NCBI RefSeq assembly: GCF_014648075.1
Contig: NZ_BMQK01000004.1
Coordinates: forward strand, 128,048 to 192,047
Direction of reading: 5' to 3'
DNA: 64,000 nucleotides
From: Streptomyces ruber
Lineage (GTDB): Bacteria > Actinomycetota > Actinomycetes > Streptomycetales > Streptomycetaceae
Of this stretch, positions 1 to 10,206 are shown in pieces (the first letter of the stretch is position 1; the number at the start of each line of letters is the position of its first letter). The notes beneath the pieces are model-generated. The model was not told the DNA's origin. It saw nothing but the letters and a program-made list of their open reading frames with translations, and searched no databases. The translations under genes and the position numbers were made by a program.

Positions 1-1
1 C

Positions 2-216
2 CCCCCGGCACCCGCGGGGCGGCCTTCCGGCACCGGCGTAACGGCCCCCGGCACCCGCGGGGCGGCCTTCCGGCACCGGCGTAACGGCCCCCGGCACCCG
101 CGGGGCGGCCTTCCGGCACCGGCGTAACGGCCCCCGGCACCCGCGGGGCGGCCTTCCGGCACCGGCGTAACGGCCCCCGGCACCGGCGGGGCGGCCTCCC
201 GGCGCCCGCGGGGCGG
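2..216. repeat. 43-bp tandem repeat, four exact copies plus a degenerate fifth
   Basis: Copies occupy 2-44, 45-87, 88-130 and 131-173 and are identical; a decayed copy follows to about 216. The unit is GC-rich and contains CCCGCGGGGCGG and GGCACCGGCGTAACGG. The array ends 25 bp from the 3' end of the nicotinamidase gene and may continue left of the window. It encodes no convincing protein. Confidence 0.95.
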
Positions 217-240
217 CGCGGGCGTAGTTCCCGAGGCCCC

Positions 241-825
241 TCAGACCACCGGCTTGCCCGCCAGTTCCACACCCGCCTCGCGGAGCTCCTCCAGGGCCCG
301 CTCGGTGGTCTCCTCGGCGACTCCCGCGGTCAGGTCCAGCAGCACCTGGGTGCGGAAGCCCTCCCGCGCGGCGTCCAGCGCGGTGGCCTTCACACAGTGG
401 TCCGTGGCGATGCCCACCACGTCCACCTCGTCGACCTCACGGGCGCGCAGCCAGTCGGCCAGGGAGACGCCGTTCTCGTCCGCGCCCTGGAAACCGCTGT
501 ACGCCGCCTCGTACGCCCCCTTGTCGAAGACGGCCTCGACGGCGCCGGAGGCGACGGCCGGCGCGAAGTTCGGGTGGAAGCCCACGCCCTCGGTGCCCGC
601 CACGCAGTGCGCGGGCCAGGAGTGGACGTAGTCGGGGTTGTCGGCGAAGTGCCCGCCGGGCGCGATGTGGAGGTCACGGGTCGCCACGACGTGGCGGTAG
701 CCGGCGGTCGCCTGGCCGATCAGTTCGGTGATCGCGGCGGCCACGTCGGCACCCCCGGAGACCGCGAGACTGCCTCCCTCGCAGAAGTCGTTCTGCACAT
801 CGACGACGATCAAGGCGCGGCGCAT
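241..825 (-). CDS. pncA: Nicotinamidase (isochorismatase-fold)
   Basis: Hydrolyses nicotinamide to nicotinate and ammonia in the cytoplasmic NAD salvage (Preiss-Handler) route. The 194-residue protein opens with RRALIVVDVQNDFCEGG, carrying the catalytic Asp. The catalytic Lys is in VFDKGAYEAAYSGF and the nucleophilic Cys in GIATDHCVKATALDA; DxHxxxx-type metal ligands are plausible in TRDLHIAPGGHF. The ATG at 825 was chosen over a longer frame because an AAGGA ribosome site lies just upstream and the family starts with this MRRALIVVD-type strand. It is followed on the same strand, after about 285 bp upstream, by pncB, which uses its product, so the two form a salvage pair. Confidence 0.93.
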   Translation of the reverse strand: MRRALIVVDVQNDFCEGGSLAVSGGADVAAAITELIGQATAGYRHVVATRDLHIAPGGHFADNPDYVHSWPAHCVAGTEGVGFHPNFAPAVASGAVEAVFDKGAYEAAYSGFQGADENGVSLADWLRAREVDEVDVVGIATDHCVKATALDAAREGFRTQVLLDLTAGVAEETTERALEELREAGVELAGKPVV

Positions 826-1109
826 GGTCGGTGTCCTTCGGCTGAGATGGTGCGGGGCGGGGCCCGGCGGGCATGTCACGGACCGCTTCGGACGGCGGGA
901 CGCGGCACGGACCACCGAGCCTAGGGATGCGGCGGACGGAACGGGAAGGGAGCATGCGGCGGCCGGACCGTGCGCTGGTCGCGCCGCCGTGCGGGCCCGC
1001 GGGCCGTCCGTCGCGGCACGGTCGTACAGGGGCGCCGGTCAGCTGACCGGGGCGGCCGGAGGCCGGGATGCGCCCCCTGTACGCCGTCGTCCTCCGTGGC
1101 GGGGTCGGC

Positions 1110-2438
1110 TCACACGTATTCCGTCGGAATGACCGCCTCCCCACGCGAGAGCTGCGTCGCCGAGAGCGGCAGCCCGGCCCGTGCGGCCGCGTGCCGGTCC
1201 CGTACGACGTCCAGTGGTTCCCGGGCGACGACCTCGCCGCCCTTGACCAGCTGCACCTGCAGCAGCCGGTCCTGCAGTTCCTGCGGCACCCGCCCGGTGC
1301 CGATCACCTCGGCCTCGGCCACTCCGTGGTCGTCCAGCCGGCGGGCCGCCCACTTCCGGCCGCCGACGGAGGTCTTGCCCCCGCTCGACTTCTTCGCCAC
1401 CGGCACCAGCGGCGCGTCGGCGTCCGCCGACCCGGCGCGGGCGACCAGCTTGTAGACCATCGAGGCCGTCGGGTGGCCGGACCCGGTCACCAGCTGGGTG
1501 CCCACCCCGTACGCGTCCACGGGCGCCGCGCGCAGCGAGGCGATGGCGTACTCGTCGAGGTCCGAGGTCACGGTGATCCTGGTGTTCGTCGCGCCCAGCT
1601 CGTCCAGTTGCTGCCGCACCCGGTGCGCGACCAGCAGCAGGTCGCCCGAGTCGATCCGCACGGCGCCCAGCTCGGGCCCGGCGACCTCCACGGCCGCCCG
1701 TACGGCCTCGGTGACGTCGTAGGTGTCCACGAGCAGCGTGGTGCCGCCGCCCAGCGTGTTCACCTGGGCCCGGAAGGCCTCGCGCTCGGTGTCGAACAGC
1801 AGGGTGAAGGCGTGCGCCGAGGTGCCCACGGTCGGGATGTTGTACCGGAAGCCGGCCGCCAGGTCGGAGGTGGAGGTGAAGCCCCCGACGTACGCCGCGC
1901 GGGACGCGGCCACCGCCGCCAGCTCGTGGGTGCGCCGGGCACCCATCTCGATCAGCGGCCGGTCCCCGGCGGCGGAGGCCATCCGGGAGGCGGCCGCCGC
2001 GATCGCCGAGTCGTGGTTCAGGATCGACAGGATCACGGTCTCCAGCAGCACGCACTCCGCGAAGGAGCCCTCCACGCGCAGGATCGGCGACCCCGGGAAG
2101 TACACCTCGCCCTCGGGATAGCCCCAGATGTCACCGCTGAACCGGTACGAGGCGAGCCACTCCAGCGTCGCCTCGTCCACGGCGGCCCGCTCGCGCAGGA
2201 AGTTCAGCACGTCCGCGTCGAAGCGGAAGTTCTCCACCGCGTCCAGCACGCGCCCGGTGCCCGCCACCACGCCGTAGCGCCGCCCCTCGGGCAGCCGCCG
2301 GGTGAAGACCTCGAACACCGAGCGCCGCTCCGCCGTGCCCGCCGCCAGGGCGGCCTGCACCATCGTCAGCTCGTAATGGTCCGTGAAGAGCGCCGTCGAG
2401 GGCACGTCCACCGGCAGCCCCAGATCCGCTACGCCCAC
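1110..2438 (-). CDS. pncB: Nicotinate phosphoribosyltransferase
   Basis: Converts nicotinate and PRPP (with ATP) to nicotinate mononucleotide, the step after pncA. The 442-residue product begins [25 protein letters not shown], the usual N-terminus of actinobacterial members, and contains the TVGTSAHAF and IRIDSGDLL-type PRPP and phosphate-binding segments. The GTG at 2438 is preferred because GAGGAG lies about seven bases before it; a longer in-frame extension to 2630 has no ribosome site and would run into the divergent clpS promoter. It is transcribed away from clpS, and a 15-bp palindrome sits in the shared upstream region. Confidence 0.93.
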   Translation of the reverse strand: MGVADLGLPVDVPSTALFTDHYELTMVQAALAAGTAERRSVFEVFTRRLPEGRRYGVVAGTGRVLDAVENFRFDADVLNFLRERAAVDEATLEWLASYRFSGDIWGYPEGEVYFPGSPILRVEGSFAECVLLETVILSILNHDSAIAAAASRMASAAGDRPLIEMGARRTHELAAVAASRAAYVGGFTSTSDLAAGFRYNIPTVGTSAHAFTLLFDTEREAFRAQVNTLGGGTTLLVDTYDVTEAVRAAVEVAGPELGAVRIDSGDLLLVAHRVRQQLDELGATNTRITVTSDLDEYAIASLRAAPVDAYGVGTQLVTGSGHPTASMVYKLVARAGSADADAPLVPVAKKSSGGKTSVGGRKWAARRLDDHGVAEAEVIGTGRVPQELQDRLLQVQLVKGGEVVAREPLDVVRDRHAAARAGLPLSATQLSRGEAVIPTEYV

Positions 2439-2529
2439 CAAAGCTCTCCTCGTCCGACTGTGCGACTGATCCGGCCGTCGGTCGATCCTGCTGGACGACA
2501 CGGCCTCGTATGACGATCGTACTCGGATT

Positions 2530-2544
2530 TCGTCAGTCTGACGA
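2530..2544. promoter_or_regulatory. Perfect 15-bp palindrome between pncB and clpS
   Basis: TCGTCAG-T-CTGACGA is a perfect inverted repeat with 7-bp arms and a single central base. It lies 92 bp upstream of the pncB start and 62 bp upstream of the clpS start. The shape and place fit a dimeric repressor site, perhaps for NAD-salvage control, but no regulator gene is adjacent and the assignment is inference. Confidence 0.5.
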
Positions 2545-2605
2545 TTTATGGCTCCGTTCGGATTTATGGGGTCCGTTTGTGCGGGTGCCCCGTTGTGGTG
2601 GCAGC

Positions 2606-2923
2606 ATGGGCGGTGTGACGGCGCCCGCACCCCTAGAGATCGACCAGACCGAGTCGGCGGAGGAGACCTTCGCCGTACCCGAGCCCGACGTTCCCTGGGT
2701 GACGATCGTGCACAACGACCCGGTCAACCTCATGAGCTACGTGACGTACGTCTTCCAGACGTACTTCGGCTACCCCAAGGACAAGGCCACCAAGCTCATG
2801 ATGGACGTGCACCACAAGGGCCGTGCGGTGGTCTCCAGCGGCACGCGCGAGGAGATGGAACGCGACGTGCAGGCCATGCACGGCTACGGTCTGTGGGCCA
2901 CCCTTCAGCAGGACCGCAACTAG
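2606..2923 (+). CDS. clpS: ATP-dependent Clp protease adaptor ClpS
   Basis: N-end-rule adaptor that delivers substrates to ClpC/ClpA-ClpP. The 105-residue protein has an acidic flexible N-terminus (about 25 residues), then the ClpS core: [15 protein letters not shown] with the NDPVN substrate-binding loop, [17 protein letters not shown] with the conserved H-x-x-G turn, and [19 protein letters not shown]. The ATG at 2606 ([11 protein letters not shown]) fits family length; the GTG at 2615 is a possible alternative. The next gene encodes a DUF2017 protein, the same order as Rv1331-Rv1332 in Mycobacterium tuberculosis. Confidence 0.92.
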   Translation: MGGVTAPAPLEIDQTESAEETFAVPEPDVPWVTIVHNDPVNLMSYVTYVFQTYFGYPKDKATKLMMDVHHKGRAVVSSGTREEMERDVQAMHGYGLWATLQQDRN

Positions 2924-3015
2924 CGGGCCACCCGGCGGGACCGCACCCGGCGGACCCCCGGCAGGACCGGACAGAGCACCACCCTCCAGCACGCCGGAAG
3001 CAGCGAACCGACTCC

Positions 3016-3621
3016 ATGCCAGGACACTTCGAACCGATCTCCGGCGGCGGCGCGGCCGTCGCGCTCGACGAGGTCGAGATCTCCATCATCCGCTCGCTGG
3101 CCGTGCAGCTCCTGGAGCTCATCGGCCCCGGCCCCGCCGAGGAGGCAGGCGACGACCCGCTCGCCGAGCTGTTCGCCGAGGGGCCGAGCGAACCGCCCAA
3201 GGACCCCGTCCTCCAGCGCCTCCTCCCGGACGCCTACGGCGGCCCCGGCGCGGACGCGGCCTCGCCGGAGGAGGCGGCGGAGCAGCGCGCGTACTCGGCG
3301 GAGTTCCGCCGCTTCACCGAGAACGACCTGCGGGCGGGCAAGCGCCACAACGCCCTCGCGGTGATCCGCTCCCTGGACCGCCTGGACGCCGCGGGCGACG
3401 GCGGCGCCGTGCTGGAGCTGACGCCGGACGACTCCCGGCAGTGGCTCGGCACGCTCAACGACCTGCGCCTGGCGATCGGCGCCCGGCTGGACGTCACCGA
3501 CGAGGAGGACACCGACCTCCTCTTCCGGCTGCCGGACGAGGACCCGCGCAAGCCGATGGTGATGGCGTACCTGTGGCTGGGCGGTCTCCAGGAGACGCTC
3601 GTCGAGACGCTGATGCCCTGA
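3016..3621 (+). CDS. DUF2017 protein, AosR-like
   Basis: A 201-residue actinobacterial protein of the DUF2017 family. In M. tuberculosis the homologue next to clpS (Rv1332, AosR) has been described as a redox-responsive regulator of the downstream mec-cysO-cysM genes. Here the ATG at 3016 gives MPGHFEPISGGGAAVALDEVE and the protein ends LGGLQETLVETLMP, both typical. The protein has no cysteine, so thiol-based redox sensing could not work in this homologue. A permease gene now separates it from mec. Function beyond the family assignment is unknown. Confidence 0.85.
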   Translation: MPGHFEPISGGGAAVALDEVEISIIRSLAVQLLELIGPGPAEEAGDDPLAELFAEGPSEPPKDPVLQRLLPDAYGGPGADAASPEEAAEQRAYSAEFRRFTENDLRAGKRHNALAVIRSLDRLDAAGDGGAVLELTPDDSRQWLGTLNDLRLAIGARLDVTDEEDTDLLFRLPDEDPRKPMVMAYLWLGGLQETLVETLMP

Positions 3622-3989
3622 CGGCCCCGGTGGTGTCCACGGTCACGTTTCCTCCGTATTGCACGCCGTTTCGCACGCATTCGGCGTTCGCTCAACGAAC
3701 ACTCAAATCCGGATAACGATCCTGTCACCGCGGGGGGCCGATGCGCCCCCTTTGGTGCCCTTCTGTGAGCCTCTCCTCGTGGCGCACGCCACACCGGTCT
3801 CCTGTCCCGCGGATGACGAGCGTGATAAATCTTCACGATCGCCCGCGGGACACCACCCATGCCCTGTCGGGTGCGCCACCGAGCCGGCCGACCGCCGGCC
3901 AGGCACCAGCTCCATCACATCCGGGGGGATCGGGACCCGATCCGTGGCCGCCGACGGCCCGGATCGACGTGGAGAAAGGCGCACCACAC
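3622..3989. other. Intergenic region before the amino-acid permease
   Basis: No gene seen in 368 bases. It contains a small inverted repeat, GTTCG-ctcaa-CGAAC, at 3686-3700, followed by an AT-richer GGATAACGAT stretch at 3711-3720 that could hold a -10 element. A GGAGAAAGG ribosome site at 3971-3979 serves the permease start. Confidence 0.5.
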
Positions 3990-5444
3990 ATGACCTCAGC
4001 GCAGGTCGGAAAGAGTCACGACGGCAGCGGGGCCGTGGGCGGCGACGCCCCCGAAGAGGGGTACGAGCGCGGCCTCAACAGCCGCCAGGTCCAGATGATC
4101 GCGATCGGCGGCGCCATCGGTGTCGGGCTCTTCCTCGGGGCCGGGGCGAACATCGCCAAGGCGGGCCCCAGCCTCATCGTGATGTACGCCCTCGCCGGCG
4201 TGATCATCTTCTTCATCATGCGGGCGCTCGGCGAGCTCCTGCTCTACCGGCCGGTCTCGGGCTCCTTCGCGGAGTACTCCCGGGAGTTCCTCGGCCCGTT
4301 CTTCGGGTACTTCACCGGCTGGACGTACTGGCTGATGTGGATCGTCACCGGCATGGCCGAGCTCACGGCCGCCGCGATCTACATCAACTACTGGTTCCCG
4401 CAGATCCCGCAGTGGGTCTCGGCACTGGTCTTCCTGGTGGTCCTGTTCGGGGCCAACCTCATCTCGGTGAAGCTGTTCGGCGAGATCGAGTTCTGGTTCT
4501 CGATGATCAAGGTCACCGCGATCATCGGCATGATCGTCATCGGTCTCGGCGTCCTCACCTTCGGTTTCAGCGCGGCCGGCGACACCGCCTCCGTCTCCAA
4601 CCTCTGGGCGTTCGACGGCTTCTTCCCCAAGGGCATCGGCTCGTCCCTGATGACCCTCCAGGGCGTCATGTTCGCCTACCTCGCCGTCGAGCTGGTCGGC
4701 GTCACCGCCGGTGAGTCGGAGAACCCGGAGAAGACCCTTCCCAAGGCGATCAACACTCTGCCCTGGCGCATCGCGCTGTTCTACGTCGGTGCCCTCACCG
4801 TCATCCTCTGCGTGGTCAAGTGGACCGAGTTCGGGCCCGACGTGAGCCCCTTCGTCGCGGCCTTCGCGCAGATCGGCATCCCGGCCGGCGCCGGCATCGT
4901 CAACTTCGTGGTCCTCACCGCGGCCCTGTCGTCCTGCAACTCCGGCATGTACTCCACGGGCCGCATGCTGCGCAACCTCGCCGACAGCGGCGAGGCCCCG
5001 CGGGTCTTCAACAAGCTCTCCAGCACCAAGACGCCCGCCCTCGGCATCGCCGTCTCCGTGCTCTTCATGGGCATCGGCGTGGTCCTGAACTACACCGTCC
5101 CGGAGAAGGCCTTCGGCTACGTCACCTCGGTGGCCACCGCGGCCGGCATCTGGACCTGGCTGATGATCCTGATCAGCCACGTCAGGTACCGCCGCGAGGT
5201 GGTCGCGGGCCGGCTGCCCGCCTCCTCCTTCCCGGCCCCGGGCGGCTCGGTGTGCAGCTGGATCGCCATCGTCTTCCTGCTCGGCGTCACCGGCATGATC
5301 GCCTACGACGCCGACGCCCGCATCTGCCTGTACGTGATGGCGGGCTGGGCGGTCGCGCTGGGGATCGGCTGGCTCGTGCTGAAGCAGCGGAACCCCGAGG
5401 TCACGGCGCGCCGCAGCGGACCGGAGCTCGAGAAGACCGGCTGA
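3990..5444 (+). CDS. Amino-acid permease, AAT/APC family
   Basis: Secondary transporter of 484 residues with about 12 membrane segments. The cytoplasmic N-terminus leads into RGLNSRQVQMIAIGGAIGVGL, the hallmark first segment of the amino-acid transporter (AAT) family (CycA, AnsP, GabP), and the family E-L-x-x-Y-R-P-x-S-G-S-F motif follows in segment 2. The sequence looks closest to the CycA/AnsP group (D-Ala/Gly/D-Ser or Asn uptake), but the substrate cannot be fixed from sequence. The ATG at 3990 has GGAGAAAGG ten bases upstream. A strong hairpin terminator follows. It sits between the DUF2017 gene and mec. Confidence 0.9.
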   Translation: MTSAQVGKSHDGSGAVGGDAPEEGYERGLNSRQVQMIAIGGAIGVGLFLGAGANIAKAGPSLIVMYALAGVIIFFIMRALGELLLYRPVSGSFAEYSREFLGPFFGYFTGWTYWLMWIVTGMAELTAAAIYINYWFPQIPQWVSALVFLVVLFGANLISVKLFGEIEFWFSMIKVTAIIGMIVIGLGVLTFGFSAAGDTASVSNLWAFDGFFPKGIGSSLMTLQGVMFAYLAVELVGVTAGESENPEKTLPKAINTLPWRIALFYVGALTVILCVVKWTEFGPDVSPFVAAFAQIGIPAGAGIVNFVVLTAALSSCNSGMYSTGRMLRNLADSGEAPRVFNKLSSTKTPALGIAVSVLFMGIGVVLNYTVPEKAFGYVTSVATAAGIWTWLMILISHVRYRREVVAGRLPASSFPAPGGSVCSWIAIVFLLGVTGMIAYDADARICLYVMAGWAVALGIGWLVLKQRNPEVTARRSGPELEKTG

Positions 5445-5482
5445 CCCGCGAGCGCCGGCCGGCACCACGGACCGGCATGCGG

Positions 5483-5515
5483 ACGGCCCCGTACCACTCC
5501 TCGGTACGGGGCCGT
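5483..5515 (+). terminator. Rho-independent-type hairpin after the permease
   Basis: ACGGCCCCGTACC (5483-5495) pairs perfectly with GGTACGGGGCCGT (5503-5515) around a seven-base loop. It lies 39 bp after the permease stop and 36 bp before mec, so mec is probably expressed from its own promoter or by read-through. Confidence 0.85.
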
Positions 5516-5550
5516 TCTGCGTCCCTGCCCCTCTGCTTATCCTGACCGGC

Positions 5551-5973
5551 ATGCTGACCATCACCCAGGCCCTCGTCGACCGGATCGTCGAGCACGCGCG
5601 CAAGGACCACCCCGACGAGGCGTGCGGCGTCGTCGCGGGACCCGCGGGCACGGACCGCCCCGAGCGCTTCATCCCCATGCTGAACGCGGCCCGCTCGCCC
5701 ACGTTCTACGAGTTCGACTCCGGCGACCTGCTCAAGCTCTACCGCGAGATGGACGACCGTGACGAGGAACCGGTCGTGATCTATCACTCCCACACGGCCA
5801 CCGAGGCGTACCCCTCCCGCACGGACATCAGCTACGCCAACGAACCCGGCGCCCACTACGTCCTCGTCTCCACCGCGGACACCGACGGCCTCGGCGACTT
5901 CCAGTTCCGCTCCTACCGCATCGTGGACGGCGTGGTCACCGAGGAGGAGGTCGAGGTGGTGGAGACGTACTGA
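5551..5973 (+). CDS. mec: Mec-type JAMM metallopeptidase (M67 family)
   Basis: Zinc peptidase that releases cysteine from the C-terminus of the sulfur carrier CysO (as Rv1334 in M. tuberculosis). The 140-residue protein shows the JAMM motif: Glu in DEACGVVAG (about residues 24-32), then IYHSHTATEAYPSRTD with H-x-H, seven residues, S-x-x-D. Family length is normal. cysO and cysM lie downstream after a small leader ORF, completing the O-phosphoserine or O-acetylserine plus CysO-thiocarboxylate route. In this genome it may also trim two extra residues from CysO, whose Gly-Gly is not terminal. Confidence 0.93.
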   Translation: MLTITQALVDRIVEHARKDHPDEACGVVAGPAGTDRPERFIPMLNAARSPTFYEFDSGDLLKLYREMDDRDEEPVVIYHSHTATEAYPSRTDISYANEPGAHYVLVSTADTDGLGDFQFRSYRIVDGVVTEEEVEVVETY

Positions 5974-6034
5974 CCAGCGGACGAGCCACCTGTCCCGGAG
6001 TTCGGTCGCTATTCATCCACCATGCGAGATGCGC

Positions 6035-6072
6035 TTCCGGACACCGGACCGGGAATCGTTACGATGACCGCA
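6035..6072 (+). promoter_or_regulatory. Putative promoter giving a leaderless transcript for the leader peptide
   Basis: A TACGAT -10 hexamer lies at 6060-6065, and the A of the leader ATG (6072) is where transcription would be expected to start. No ribosome site precedes that ATG. The -35 region (TTCCGG near 6035-6040) is a poor match, so this rests mostly on the -10 spacing and on mycobacterial cysteine uORFs being leaderless. Confidence 0.5.
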
Positions 6073-6167
6073 TGGTTCTGTACGACGTGAGCGAAACGAC
6101 GCCGGGCGCACTGCTCGTGGCGCGGCTGCACGTCGACCTGTGCAGGCTCGCCAGCGCCATCTGTTGA
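6072..6167 (+). CDS. Putative cysteine-type leader peptide upstream of cysO
   Basis: A 31-residue ORF ending RLHVDLCRLASAIC, stop at 6165-6167. This R-x-H-V-D-L-x-R-x-x-S-A-(I/M)-C ending is the signature of the small 'putative leader peptide' family found before sulfur-metabolism genes in actinobacteria. Two cysteine codons, at the middle and at the very last position, could sense Cys-tRNA by ribosome stalling. It lies 123 bp before cysO and 98 bp after mec. The start is probably leaderless. In mycobacteria comparable uORFs mediate cysteine-responsive attenuation; the same here is inference. Confidence 0.8.
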   Translation: MVLYDVSETTPGALLVARLHVDLCRLASAIC

Positions 6168-6290
6168 CACCGGTCCCCGCCGCCGTACGGCCGTGCGCCG
6201 CGGCGTCCCGCACCGCGCACCGACACGCTCCCGCGCCGCCGCGCGCACACCGACCCGACGTACCCACGAAGTCCCGACAGGAGCTCAGCC

Positions 6291-7536
<1,246 letters not shown>

Positions 7537-7551
7537 CGCCGGCGACGCGCA

Positions 7552-7593
7552 CGCCGGCCGGGAAAGCGTCCGTCCACCGCTCCCCGGCCGGCG
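7552..7593. terminator. Hairpin between convergent cysM and the PemK-like gene
   Basis: CGCCGGCCGGG at 7552-7562 can pair with CCCCGGCCGGCG at 7582-7593. It lies just after cysM and within 10 bp of the convergent gene's stop, so it can terminate both. Confidence 0.6.
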
Positions 7594-7599
7594 GTCCCC

Positions 7600-8085
7600 T
7601 CAGTCCGCCAGGTGCCGGACCTGGTCCCACACCAGCGGGTCCGCCACGCCCACCCGCCGCCGGAAGTCCTGTACCGGGACGTCCCTCGGCTCGTCCGTCT
7701 CCAGGAAGCTCGTGCGGCCGCGGGCCTCGCCCACCGAACCCGGCGGCAACGGGATCACCCCCGCCCGCTCCTCCCGGAACTTCGTGCTGATCCGGGCGAT
7801 CCGCGCCCGGTCCCCGCGCACCGACAGCACCAGACACGGCCGGTCGTCCCCGCCCGGGGAACCGTCCGGCCCGTCGCCGTGCGGCACCCGCGTCCACCAG
7901 ATCTCCGCGGGCCGCGGCCGGGGCCGCCGCACCGCCCGCCCCGCTCCCTCCGGCCGCCCGGGCCATGGAGCCGGACGCGTCCGCCGGGCCGGGCGGCGGC
8001 CCCGCCGGCCCCAGCCGTCGACCAACGTCGCCACCAGACCCAACAGCACCACCGCCGCGAGCGCCGGCCACCAGGACGTGTCCAT
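7600..8085 (-). CDS. Membrane-anchored PemK/MazF-like protein
   Basis: A 161-residue protein with one N-terminal membrane segment (WWPALAAVVLLGLVATLVDGW, residues 4-24), a basic Pro/Arg linker, then a PemK/MazF-like beta-barrel. The barrel begins PAEIWWTRVP and continues DDRPCLVLSVRGDRARIARISTK. MazF-type folds cleave RNA, but this branch is chromosomal, membrane-tethered and lacks an adjacent antitoxin gene, so toxin activity is doubtful. The ATG at 8085 places the membrane segment at the start; the longer frame has no ribosome site. It is divergent from the MBL gene and convergent with cysM. Confidence 0.75.
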   Translation of the reverse strand: MDTSWWPALAAVVLLGLVATLVDGWGRRGRRPARRTRPAPWPGRPEGAGRAVRRPRPRPAEIWWTRVPHGDGPDGSPGGDDRPCLVLSVRGDRARIARISTKFREERAGVIPLPPGSVGEARGRTSFLETDEPRDVPVQDFRRRVGVADPLVWDQVRHLAD

Positions 8086-8361
8086 ACGCACGACGGTACC
8101 GGCGCACCCCGCGCTCCGCGCTGCCGCGCACCCGTCCTTCCGGCCCTTCGGCCACCGGGTACACGCCCCCCGCACGCCCCCCTCGACCTCGCGCGCCCCA
8201 CTTCCAGCCGAACCGGTGACACCACAGGTGAGTTCGCCCACAACGGCCCCTGCCGGAGGAGCCACCCGACCTTTTGCGCCTTACGCTCGACGGACCGCAC
8301 GACCCCCTTTTCCCGACCCCCGTTCCCGTCGCCAACTCGCCAGCGCGGAGGTTCCAGCTCT

Positions 8362-9114
8362 ATGAAGCTCACCGTCGTCGGCTGCTCGGGGTCGTTCCCG
8401 TCCGCGGAATCGGCCTGCTCGAGCTACCTCGTAGAGGCCGACGGCTACCGGCTGCTTCTCGACATGGGCAACGGCGCCCTCGGCGAGCTGCAGCGCCACT
8501 GCGGTCTCTACGACCTCGACGCGATCTTCCTCAGCCATCTGCACGCCGACCACTGCATCGACATGTGCGCGTACTTCGTCGCGCGCTACTACCGCCACGA
8601 CGGCGGCCGCTGCGACCCCATACCGGTCTATGGCCCCGAAGGCACCGAACAGCGCCTGACCACCGCCTACGCCGACACCCCGTCCGCCTCCTCGATGAGC
8701 GAGGTCTTCGACTTCCACACGGTCAAGCCGGGCACCTTCGAGATCGGCCCCTTCACCGTGCACACCGAGCGGGTCGCCCACCCCGTGGAGGCGTACGGCA
8801 TCCGCGTCGAGCACGGCGGCCGCGCCCTGACCTACTCCGGGGACACGGGTGTCACCCCCGCCCTGGACGAACTCGCCCGCGACACCGACCTGTTCCTGTG
8901 CGAGGCCGCGTTCACGGACGGCAAGGAGAACATCCCCGACCTCCACCTCAACGGCCGGGAGGCCGGCGAGACGGCCGCCCGCGCCGGCGCCCGCCGCCTC
9001 GTCCTCACCCACATCCCGCCGTGGACCGACCCCCGGGTCAACCTCGCCGACGCCCGCACGGTGTACGACGGCCCGGTCGAGGTGGCGGCACCGCGGACCT
9101 CGTACGAGATCTGA
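8362..9114 (+). CDS. MBL-fold metallohydrolase (RNase Z-like)
   Basis: A 250-residue metallo-beta-lactamase-fold enzyme. The N-terminal strand MKLTVVGCSGSFPS leads to the metal motif SHLHADHCID (H-x-H-x-D-H, about residues 56-65). Further ligands lie in VAHPVEAYGIR, YSGDTGVTP (Asp) and LTHIPPWTD (His). Such proteins, next to rph and rdgB in many actinobacteria, are often annotated as phosphodiesterase or RNase Z-like; the substrate is unproven. A GCGGAGGTTCC ribosome site lies before the ATG. rph follows after about 200 bp. Confidence 0.85.
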   Translation: MKLTVVGCSGSFPSAESACSSYLVEADGYRLLLDMGNGALGELQRHCGLYDLDAIFLSHLHADHCIDMCAYFVARYYRHDGGRCDPIPVYGPEGTEQRLTTAYADTPSASSMSEVFDFHTVKPGTFEIGPFTVHTERVAHPVEAYGIRVEHGGRALTYSGDTGVTPALDELARDTDLFLCEAAFTDGKENIPDLHLNGREAGETAARAGARRLVLTHIPPWTDPRVNLADARTVYDGPVEVAAPRTSYEI

Positions 9115-9321
9115 CCCCGGCAGGACCCCGGCGGAACGCCGGTGTGACCCCGGTACGGGAAGCCCGGCTGTCGCCCGGGGCCCGGAGCCGCGTACGCTGG
9201 AAAGCCCCCGGTACCACCTGTCCTGGTCCCGGGGGACCTTCTTGGTCCGGACACCGTCCGGGCACGTCCGGGCACCGCCGCGGGAGGAGCCCCTTCCGTA
9301 TGTGCGGCTAGGCTCGGCGCC

Positions 9322-10059
<738 letters not shown>

Positions 10060-10206
10060 AGGACGCACCAAGAAAGGCGGGCGTCGCGGGCAACCGTGAC
10101 GCACCGTCCCGGCGTCCTCACCGGTACGGGCGTGCGGCACACCACCGCACGCCCGGCCACACCGAACGGGGGCCGTGAGGCCCGAAGGGGCAGGAGGACA
10201 CTTCAC

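Noticed and set aside
2-173. 43-bp repeats as a CRISPR array
   Set aside because: Copies are directly adjacent with no variable spacers.
1068-2513. Long plus-strand open frame (481 codons) antisense to pncB
   Set aside because: It mirrors a clear pncB on the other strand; high GC leaves stop-free antisense frames, and its product is Arg/Gly/His-rich without any motif.
7600-8085. PemK/MazF-like gene as half of a toxin-antitoxin pair
   Set aside because: No small antitoxin frame lies next to it, and it carries a membrane anchor not found in classical toxins.
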